Positions 59,001-64,000 of a stretch of 64,000 nucleotides of DNA are shown one piece after another. Origin of the DNA: UBA4615 sp046046245. GTDB lineage: Bacteria > Pseudomonadota > Gammaproteobacteria > Burkholderiales > Burkholderiaceae_E. The stretch lies in the NCBI GenBank assembly GCA_046046245.1, contig JBJOKE010000042.1, positions 1 to 64,000 on the forward strand, read 5' to 3'. Below the pieces are notes generated by a model. It saw only the letters and a program-made list of their open reading frames with translations, had not been told where the DNA came from and made no database searches. The first letter of the stretch is position 1. Each line of letters begins with the position of its first letter. Both the position numbers and the translations under genes were made by a program.

Positions 59001-60189
59001 CGTTCGCGCCCAGCGTGAACGGGGTGCCGTCCACCGTGCGGCAGAAGTCGACGTCGCCCGCGCAGACGCCGTAGGGCGCACCGAACGTGTCCGGGATCGG
59101 GATCACCCCGCCCCTGGTGCCCATCTCCCAGCCGTCCGCGCCGTTCCAGCCGGCGCAGGGCGCGTTGGTTTTCGGGTCGTGGCACCACATCCGCTGCGGA
59201 CCGTTGAAGAACATCTTCCCGTCCAGCTGCGTCGAGGTGTACCGGTGCATCTTCGACGGGGTCTCGAGGAGCTTGTAGACGGTCGTGCCGCAGGTCTGCT
59301 TCAGCACGTAGTCGAAGCAGAACAGGTTGCCCTGGTTGTCGAGCACGTAGTACTTCGAGCCGAAGGTCTCGAAGTTCACGTTGCGCTCCTCCACCGAGCC
59401 GGGCGAGGCGCCGAGCAGCCACGCGCCGCAGCTCTTGAGCGTGTCGAGGTTCGTGCAGACCACATAGGTGCCGCCGTTGGCGTTCACGCCGACGAAGAGC
59501 TCGCCGGTCTCGTAGTTCAGCGCGTCCATCGACGCGTGCGGCGTCTTCGACGGCCAGGTCGTGGTGGTGGAGAGAGCCTCGCCCGCCTGGTCCGTGAACT
59601 TCAGTCCCTTGCCGTCGCTGGGGAAGCCCGGGCAGTACTCGCCCTTGGTTGCGGTCCGGCAGTTCAGCGGCATGATGCCGTCCGAGTGGGCGTGGTGGTT
59701 CACCACGTAGAAGTTCTTCTTGTACGGGATGACGCGGAAGCCGTCGCCGGTGCCGGAGAAGTTGGTCGAGGAGCCGGTCGTGGTGAATTCGATCCTCAGC
59801 ATCGGGTCGGTGTGCCAGCGCAGGCCGGTGAGGCTCGCGCCGTTGGCGGGCTCGACGGCCGACCAGGAGGCGCCGTTCTGCCACTTGGCCGTGGTGTTCG
59901 GCGGCATCCGAAGCTGTCCGTTGCGCCAGGTGTGCCCGGCGGGAATGGTCTGCTCGCCGTCTGCCACCCAGGGCACGGGCTCGCGCGACGCGAAGTAGTG
60001 GGTCCACTTCACGACGTCGCCGGCGCTCAGGTCGTGCGTGCTGTTGAGCGTCGGCGAGTTCGCGGGGCCGACCACCTGGGCCTCGAGCTTCACGTAGCTG
60101 CCGATCAGGCCCTGGGCCTGCGCGACGCCGCAGGCCGCGAAGGCGAGGGCCGCCGCGAGTCGGGCGATGGAGCGTGGGGTCATCTGCAT
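56059..60189 (-). CDS. pilY1: PilY1, type IV pilus tip adhesin
   Basis: 1376 residues from the ATG at 60189 (MQMTPRSIARL); an ATG at 60183 overlaps the pilX stop and is equally possible. Signal peptide to about residue 26 (GVAQAQ). The C-terminal half is the conserved PilY1 beta-propeller with RSRGGITLGPVVSSAPTVIP, DPMVIWGGNDGALHAV and the calcium loop DVDGDGKVD (about residues 1066-1074). A second Asp-rich loop (DFNNDGAINEED) lies near residue 1270. The N-terminal 450 residues are not the usual von Willebrand A domain but a series of Cys-paired repeats (SCFDFAKDAVCPGFP, FCFDYVLKQTCG, MWCHDPKTNAPCAGW). PilY1 promotes extrusion and adhesion of the pilus. Confidence 0.92.
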   Translation of the reverse strand: MQMTPRSIARLAAALAFAACGVAQAQGLIGSYVKLEAQVVGPANSPTLNSTHDLSAGDVVKWTHYFASREPVPWVADGEQTIPAGHTWRNGQLRMPPNTTAKWQNGASWSAVEPANGASLTGLRWHTDPMLRIEFTTTGSSTNFSGTGDGFRVIPYKKNFYVVNHHAHSDGIMPLNCRTATKGEYCPGFPSDGKGLKFTDQAGEALSTTTTWPSKTPHASMDALNYETGELFVGVNANGGTYVVCTNLDTLKSCGAWLLGASPGSVEERNVNFETFGSKYYVLDNQGNLFCFDYVLKQTCGTTVYKLLETPSKMHRYTSTQLDGKMFFNGPQRMWCHDPKTNAPCAGWNGADGWEMGTRGGVIPIPDTFGAPYGVCAGDVDFCRTVDGTPFTLGANAKSFLVGNRSWVPDVVWNTGKYVYSVNFNALHGSRMFMPRGDGYGLSCFDFAKDAVCPGFPTFTSKYDRAYSVRFDPTRPDCLLMLGDAAIAYQLNVTTMGACSDPGAATEPKTLKVTPADHYRCDAANARVTGWDRVRVSPTMTWGGLQGLSEIRVTLRDGNGVLLPGSFNPNRTFAPDTFTLDISDVPYDKYPTLTVVFQMLSQGNLYSATAVGVDVTWKGPPRQLCFQTKAPDPVNCEANSRLTVTTGVAGDPTQVLETVVVDKVLWSGAGAEGYAAAAAATSTRSLSGALSSGESRTFTLQGRYDLKTFSGDVWSMGLTSTLKLDVGNMVKASSAIPASGAASRPMYFAKPDGSGTVGAMTLETLEFGNADAAQKASLNRGLGGLSDGKGADRVAYLRGTDGSVGFRSRGGITLGPVVSSAPTVIPERAIAGLSEANHPGWTAYRREVSRADPMVIWGGNDGALHAVTVKADGLKEAWSFVPDAMLRRAAQFSDATLADVRLNPYFVDAQPMVGHANTATGNGKAWRTVAVVTFGRGARGIAALDVTKTDLSAGAGVLFEYSNTSHADLADLGYIISPPISSEALGSHQIVKMSDGRWAVLVGNGVDSNDTSGGEAASGPGRPVLYAFYLDGAAPRWRRFAVDALLGGTPDAALSTNNGLSTPRPVDVDGDGKVDLVYAGDIKGNLWRFDLKTVSSPKVTKLYAAGANRPIHTAPLVVRNGSSGACPSSQAYGCWQVIVGTGSYLSPLQGTTNTTAQHLLGILDLGQGVTVAESSLVAQPYSAASGSAGVDFRVAETAVVDYVGGKRGWKMVLDPKEQTVASPMLKPNGQLRVTTVRPIVAGASSTQCLPARSWIFEGNPVSGPPTADTFDFNNDGAINEEDRVKPDGGSAKRPPLAMAIAGAQFSTPQLLLGPKISSSSAFMVFPSLNIDTSTHTKGAAGKNNPAVAGETNPAANGLAGTGDRKALGRASWRLVQ

Positions 60190-60815
60190 GGCCGATAGAC
60201 TTCCTGCAACTCGGAGACGGTGCCGCCGGCGCCACCGTAGCCGCGCGCGGTGATGCGGAAGAGCGGCACGGGCTCGCCCGTGCCGGTCACCGAGACGTCG
60301 AACGCGTCGATCTGGTAGCGGGGCTGGGCCGAGACGCCCTCGATCTTGGGTGCGCCGGTCTTGGCGCCGAGCTCGATCGCGCACAGGCCGGTCAGGCACT
60401 TGCCGCGCTCCACGCCCCAGTCGACGTCGGTCGGCGGGGCGCCCGGGTTCGACCCGAGCAGCCGGATCCCGGCACCGTCTTCGGTCGGCATCATCTGCGA
60501 GCAGTGCGGCGCGACCGAGACGCAGTGCCCGTTCGTCGTCTCGGGCACCAGCACCTGCGTCAGGACGCCGTTCTTCCAGGCCATGCAGGCGATGTCCGCC
60601 TCGGCGTCGCGCAGCGCGGCCTCGGCCGCCTGCCGGGCCATCGACAGGTCGCGCTCGTCGCGGGCGGTGCGGAACAGGCCGTTCAGCGAGCTCGCCTGCG
60701 ACATCGCGATCATCCCGGCGAGCGCCGTCAGCAGCAGCACGATCAGCAGCGTGACGCCGCGCTGGAGGTCGCGGCCGGCAGATCGCGCCGGACGGCGGCA
60801 GGCTGGGGCGCTCAT
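60180..60815 (-). CDS. pilX: Minor pilin-assembly protein PilX
   Basis: 211 residues. N-terminal RGVTLLIVLLLTALAGMIAMSQASSLN: the Gly/Val cleavage site with a Thr-Leu-Leu start, characteristic of PilX, which has no Glu5. The C-terminal domain has four Cys (CMAW, CVSVAPHC, KCLTGLC). The true start is the ATG at 60815, overlapping the pilW stop by four bases; the longer open frame upstream is inside pilW. Confidence 0.87.
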   Translation of the reverse strand: MSAPACRRPARSAGRDLQRGVTLLIVLLLTALAGMIAMSQASSLNGLFRTARDERDLSMARQAAEAALRDAEADIACMAWKNGVLTQVLVPETTNGHCVSVAPHCSQMMPTEDGAGIRLLGSNPGAPPTDVDWGVERGKCLTGLCAIELGAKTGAPKIEGVSAQPRYQIDAFDVSVTGTGEPVPLFRITARGYGGAGGTVSELQEVYRPCR

Positions 60816-61822
60816 GGCAGGGCCACGGCGGAGCGCACCGTGTTGCGCACGGTCATCACGAACCGGTGCGCGCGGCGCAACCGGCCGTCGGCCGTCGAGG
60901 TCGACTTGCCCTCGCAGTCGCGACTGAAGACGTTGACGGTCGCCGCGTCGGCGCTGCCGGGCTCGCCGCGGACCAGCAGGCACACCTGCACCGACAGCAC
61001 CGACCCCCAGGCCGCCGGGCCGAGCGCCTCGACGTCTGCGGCCGACGCGTAGCGCGCGACCGACTCGCCGCCGCCCGGGTTCGGCTGGGGCAGCGCGTAC
61101 ATCACCTGGAACTGCTCGACGTTACCTGCGAGCCGGATCGGCGTGTCCGGGTCGCCGTTGCCGATGCACATCAGCTGCCGCGTGGTCGTGTCCAGGTAGA
61201 TCCTGTTCATCACCACGTCCCCCGGCGGATCGGCCAGCGGGTTGTCGGCGCCACGCGGGCTGCGGGCCCCGCAGTCGCTGCGATAGCCGCGCGTCAGGTC
61301 GAACGCGGTCGCCAGGCTCGGCGCCTGCCAGCCGTTCGGCGTCGCCAGCGCCTGGTAGGCGATGCTGAGCGAGCCGGCCAGCGCGTTCGGGTCGCCGGCG
61401 CAGGTGTAGTTCAGCGGTTCGTCGCGCTTCGAGTAGGCACCGTCGCAGCCGTGCAGCGAGCGCAGCCCGGGATGGCTGAGCGCGTGCACGCTCGCCAGCA
61501 GGTCGCCGCTGCCGGTGATCTGCCCGGCGCCGAAGGCGTCGAGCTGGGGCAGGTGGCCGCGGTTGTCGGCGTTGGCCACCAGGTCCACGTAGCCGGCCTG
61601 CAGCAGCTGCTTGCCGAGATAGCTGCCGGCCGCCTGCGCGGCATCGGCGATGGCCGACGCGCTGTTCTGGCTCGACGCGGACTGCGTGATGTTGCCGTAG
61701 GCGCCCGCCGCGACCCCGATGACGAGCAGGCCGATCGTGAGCCCGATCATCAGCTCGATGAGGCCGCTGCCCCGCTCGCGCCCGGGAACGGGGCCGCCCT
61801 GGTGAGGACGCCGTGCGCTCAC
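60812..61822 (-). CDS. pilW: Minor pilin PilW
   Basis: 336 residues from a GTG at 61822 that overlaps the pilV stop (GTGA). Leader ending in RERGS/GLIELMIGLTIGLLVIGVAAGAYGNITQSAS; the processing site is Gly-Leu-Ile-Glu-Leu rather than Phe1. The large C-terminal domain (DLTRGYRSDCGARSPRGADN, then VEQFQVMYALP) matches PilW. The long open frame upstream in the same phase is shadow sequence over pilV. Confidence 0.88.
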   Translation of the reverse strand: MSARRPHQGGPVPGRERGSGLIELMIGLTIGLLVIGVAAGAYGNITQSASSQNSASAIADAAQAAGSYLGKQLLQAGYVDLVANADNRGHLPQLDAFGAGQITGSGDLLASVHALSHPGLRSLHGCDGAYSKRDEPLNYTCAGDPNALAGSLSIAYQALATPNGWQAPSLATAFDLTRGYRSDCGARSPRGADNPLADPPGDVVMNRIYLDTTTRQLMCIGNGDPDTPIRLAGNVEQFQVMYALPQPNPGGGESVARYASAADVEALGPAAWGSVLSVQVCLLVRGEPGSADAATVNVFSRDCEGKSTSTADGRLRRAHRFVMTVRNTVRSAVALP

Positions 61823-62421
61823 AGCGAGAAGTCCATGATGAGGCAGCGCACGCCGGAGGCGCCCTCGATCTTCAGCGTCGGCACCTGGTCGCACCCCTTG
61901 TCGGTGAGCGGCGCGGGCTTGCCCTCGCTGCGGTCCGTCAGCGGCTCGGTCCACGCGATCGCGATCCGCCGGCGGCCGCCGGTGAGATCGACGACGGAGC
62001 CGGCGCCGCCGGGCAGCGAGGTCTGCACCTGCGTCAGCCAGCTGGCCAGCGCGAAGTCCGCGAAGCCCTTGGCGGTATCGCAGGCCTTGAGCTGCTGGTC
62101 GATGCTGGGCGGACGCACGAAGCGTCCGCCGCAGGTGGGAACGGCCAGCGCGTCGGTCATGGTGAGCACGGCGTAGGCCTCCTCCAGCACGAAGCCTCGG
62201 CCCGGCGCGACGGCCTCGACCGCGTTCCGGTTGGCGCGCATCTGCTCGGCGATGTCGTTGGCGAGGGCCGCGGCCCGGACCATCGCCTGACCCGAGCGCT
62301 GGCTGCGCGCGGTGGTCGCCACCAGCATCGCGATCGCCAGGAAGGCGACGGACATCACGCCCATCGCGATCGCCACCTCGAGCAGCGCCACGCCCCGCTG
62401 TCGATCGCATCGACGCGTCAT
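61819..62421 (-). CDS. pilV: Minor pilin PilV
   Basis: 200 residues from the ATG at 62421 (MTRRCDRQRGVALLEVAIAMGVMSVAFLAIAMLVATT), overlapping the fimT stop by four bases; an ATG at 62448 is open but unneeded. The prepilin site is RG/VALLEV with Glu5. The C-terminal domain has Cys residues and the RIAIAWTEP stretch typical of PilV. One of the four core minor pilins. Confidence 0.88.
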   Translation of the reverse strand: MTRRCDRQRGVALLEVAIAMGVMSVAFLAIAMLVATTARSQRSGQAMVRAAALANDIAEQMRANRNAVEAVAPGRGFVLEEAYAVLTMTDALAVPTCGGRFVRPPSIDQQLKACDTAKGFADFALASWLTQVQTSLPGGAGSVVDLTGGRRRIAIAWTEPLTDRSEGKPAPLTDKGCDQVPTLKIEGASGVRCLIMDFSL

Positions 62422-62993
62422 CTGGTGCATTGCGTGGCCGGGCCGCATTCGTCGGCCGACAGCACGGACGCACGTCCGACCCGGCTGATCACGACGTAGC
62501 GGCTGCCCGTGTTCCAGGCGAACGCGAGGGTGTGCGCGGCACCCGTGGTGCCGAAGACGTGCTCGCCCGAGGGCAGCACGCTGACGGGGGTGGTCTGGTT
62601 CGTCCCGATCCGGGCGCCCTTGGGCAGCGTGGTGCGCACGCCCAGCAGCGGATCACCGCCGTCGAAGCTGCCCGAGGCATTGGCGTCGGCGTAGACGAGC
62701 CAGCCGTTGTTCCAGTCGGTGGCGGCCGTGTTGCAGGTGTTCGACGCCGCCGCGCGGGGGCACAGGGTCACCGGCACGCCCCGTCGGGAGGCCTCGGTGC
62801 GCGCGCTGCCGAGGCTGGCGACGAACTCGCCGGTCACCGCGCGCAGCCGGGTGGTCGCGAGCGGCGTCTCGAGCTGGGGCATGGCCAGCGCGGCCAGCAC
62901 GCCGAGGATCGCCACCGAGGCGAGCATCTCGATCAGCGTGAAGCCGGCCGATGCCGACACGCAAGCCGTTCGGCGCGGGGGCGGGTGGCCCAT
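62418..62993 (-). CDS. fimT: Minor pilin FimT/FimU (GspH-type)
   Basis: 191 residues from an ATG at 62993; starts at 63035 and 63101 are also in frame and none has a strong Shine-Dalgarno. Leader to SASAG/FTLIEMLASVAILGVLAALAMPQLET: processing before Phe1, Glu5. The C-terminal GspH domain (LGSARTEASRRGVPVTLCPR, WNNGWLVYAD) identifies it. It is first in the operon fimT-pilV-pilW-pilX-pilY1-pilE, all six joined by stop-start overlaps. Confidence 0.87.
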   Translation of the reverse strand: MGHPPPRRTACVSASAGFTLIEMLASVAILGVLAALAMPQLETPLATTRLRAVTGEFVASLGSARTEASRRGVPVTLCPRAAASNTCNTAATDWNNGWLVYADANASGSFDGGDPLLGVRTTLPKGARIGTNQTTPVSVLPSGEHVFGTTGAAHTLAFAWNTGSRYVVISRVGRASVLSADECGPATQCTR

Positions 62994-63338
62994 CGGGCAC
63001 CGCGCCGGCGCGCGGCGGGGGTGGGGGTGGGGCATGATCGGGTGTTCGGGGACGCTCCGGTCGGCAGGACCGACGCTTAGGCTAGCAATGACCCCGGACA
63101 CGATTGTCCCTTAGCCGACGAACGGTCCGATGGACGGGCGAAAATGCCGATCGATCAGGGCTCTACGGACGATCCGACATGACCGATTTCTCGGTTCCGG
63201 CGTGAGATCCTTCCGCTTTCCGAGCGACTGCGGCGCACCGTCCCGACCGTTCGTCGGCTGTCCGTCCGGACGGACGGTCACCGGCCCGATATCCGCGTGG
63301 CCGTCGCAAGCAGGCGGCCGGTGGCGGATCCGTCGCGC
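62994..63338. promoter_or_regulatory. Intergenic region upstream of the minor-pilin operon
   Basis: About 345 bases without a credible gene, with noticeably more A and T between about 63080 and 63240 than the coding DNA around it. It must hold the pilus operon promoter, reading left. A 16-base perfect palindrome lies at 63260-63275 and could be an operator. I cannot place a sigma54 (GG-N10-GC) or sigma70 promoter with confidence. Confidence 0.5.
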
Positions 63339-63914
63339 TCAGGCTCCGTCGTCGGCGAACAGCTGCCGCCAGCCCGCGTGACCCAGCCGGCGCAGGGTCT
63401 CGACGTTGCGCCCGTAGATGTCGGCCGCGTCGGGGAAGGCCTCGACGGCGCGATCGAGGCTCGCCTCGCGCAGCAGGTGGAGCATCGGATGGGGCGACCG
63501 GTTCGTGTGGTTCGCCGGGTCGTCGGGCGGCGCGTCGGCGAACGCGTAGTCGGGGTGGAAGGTCGCGATCTGGAGCGTGCCCTCGAGGCCCGCCTTGCGC
63601 AGCGCGCGCTCGGCCTGGTCGACGAAGTCGAGATAGTCGCCGAAGTCGGCGAGCGCGTGCGGGTGGACGAGCAGCGTGGTGTCGATCGCCTCCGGGTCGG
63701 CCTCGGCGAGCAGGCGCAGCTCGCGCTTCAGCTCGTCGAGCAGCTCGCGGCGGTCCGATGCGCCGGTCACGACCCAGCGGATCCGCCCCTTCGCGTGGAC
63801 CGCCTTGGCGAACGGACACAGGTTCAGGCCGATCACCGCGCGCTCCAGCCAGCGGCGGGTATCGGCGACGACCGCCGCCTCGTCGCCGTCGAAGTGACGC
63901 AGCGGGGCCGTCAC
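63339..63914 (-). CDS. DUF1415 family protein
   Basis: 191 residues with the DUF1415 signature: TRRWLERAVIGLNLCPFAKAVHAKGRIRWVV, TTLLVHPHALADFGDYLDFVD, GLEGTLQIATFHPDYAFADAPPDDPANHTNRSPHPMLHLLRE. The His/Asp/Cys pattern suggests a metal site, but the family's function is not known to me. A GTG start at 63914 overlaps the stop of the upstream gene (GTGA), so it is co-translated with that gene. Confidence 0.88.
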   Translation of the reverse strand: MTAPLRHFDGDEAAVVADTRRWLERAVIGLNLCPFAKAVHAKGRIRWVVTGASDRRELLDELKRELRLLAEADPEAIDTTLLVHPHALADFGDYLDFVDQAERALRKAGLEGTLQIATFHPDYAFADAPPDDPANHTNRSPHPMLHLLREASLDRAVEAFPDAADIYGRNVETLRRLGHAGWRQLFADDGA

Positions 63915-64000
63915 ATCCGGAACACGCCGAACGTCGTCTCGGGGATCGGCTGGTTCAGGCTCGCGGACAGCCCGAGCGCGAGCACGCGACGCGTGTCGGC
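63911..64000 (-). CDS. C-terminal end of an unrecognised protein (cut by window edge)
   Basis: Only the last 29 codons are in the window, ending SLNQPIPETTFGVFRM before a TGA that overlaps the DUF1415 start. No domain can be assigned from this piece. Overlapping stop and start imply an operon with DUF1415. Confidence 0.6.
   Translation of the reverse strand, partial: ADTRRVLALGLSASLNQPIPETTFGVFRM

Noticed and set aside
56102..60235. A 4.1-kb open frame overlapping pilY1 in another phase on the same strand
   Set aside because: Product is Arg/Asp-rich without motifs; the pilY1 frame has signal peptide, calcium loops and overlaps in step with pilX and pilE.

Overview
This is a very GC-rich chromosomal window from a proteobacterium, most likely a betaproteobacterium of the Burkholderiales type. 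The evidence is a Bug-type (tripartite-tricarboxylate) solute receptor, a FimV-like protein, a complete minor-pilin operon (fimT-pilV-pilW-pilX-pilY1-pilE), leucine/isovalerate catabolic genes, many ABC importers for organic substrates, and dense gene packing with ATGA/GTGA stop-start overlaps. I see no rRNA, tRNA, CRISPR array, transposase or prophage gene.

Layout. 1-1.1 kb: C-terminal part of a FimV-like protein that runs in from the left. 1.1-7.9 kb: a UgpBAEC-like importer followed by a metallophosphoesterase and a HAD phosphatase, with a divergent LysR regulator; it looks like an organophosphate scavenging unit. 7.9-13.4 kb: single genes (acyl-CoA synthetase, GNAT acetyltransferase, a small secreted Cys-repeat protein, PaaY) and a three-gene overlapping unit (HCCA-isomerase-like, PH-like membrane protein, MBL hydrolase), then DUF1289. 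13.6-19.5 kb: a complete Dpp/Opp-type importer. 19.5-23 kb: two tandem DoeB-like M14 deacylases of identical length, divergent from a class III aminotransferase. 23.2-32.8 kb: HMG-CoA lyase, a 2-hydroxyacid dehydrogenase, a Bug receptor, a nitronate-monooxygenase-like protein, a phasin-like protein, an M81 (MlrC-like) protein and the biotin subunit of methylcrotonyl-CoA carboxylase. The start of the carboxylase gene is partly duplicated, directly and inverted.

32.9-47.0 kb: the most interesting region, a 13-gene + strand operon joined mostly by 4-8 nt overlaps. It encodes a GntR/HutC regulator, a full branched-chain-type ABC importer, an aconitase/isopropylmalate-dehydratase pair, hydantoinase subunits B and A, a Cys-less isochorismatase-like protein, a fumarate-reductase-type flavoprotein and an isocitrate-lyase/PEP-mutase-family lyase. 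The gene set suggests import of a cyclic imide or amide, ring opening, possible deamidation, hydration of an alkylmaleate-like acid and cleavage to central metabolites. That pathway is inference.

47-54.6 kb: a Crp/Fnr regulator, a PAS-like orphan protein, a cupin, a PhyH dioxygenase, a protein with a repeat-encoded Gly-Asp tail, a zinc alcohol dehydrogenase, a LiuC-like hydratase, a second acyl-CoA synthetase and a secreted alpha/beta hydrolase. 55.6-63 kb: the type IV pilus minor-pilin operon on the minus strand; PilY1 carries an unusual Cys-paired N-terminal repeat region. 63.3-64 kb: a DUF1415 protein and the C-terminal end of an unrecognised gene leaving the window.
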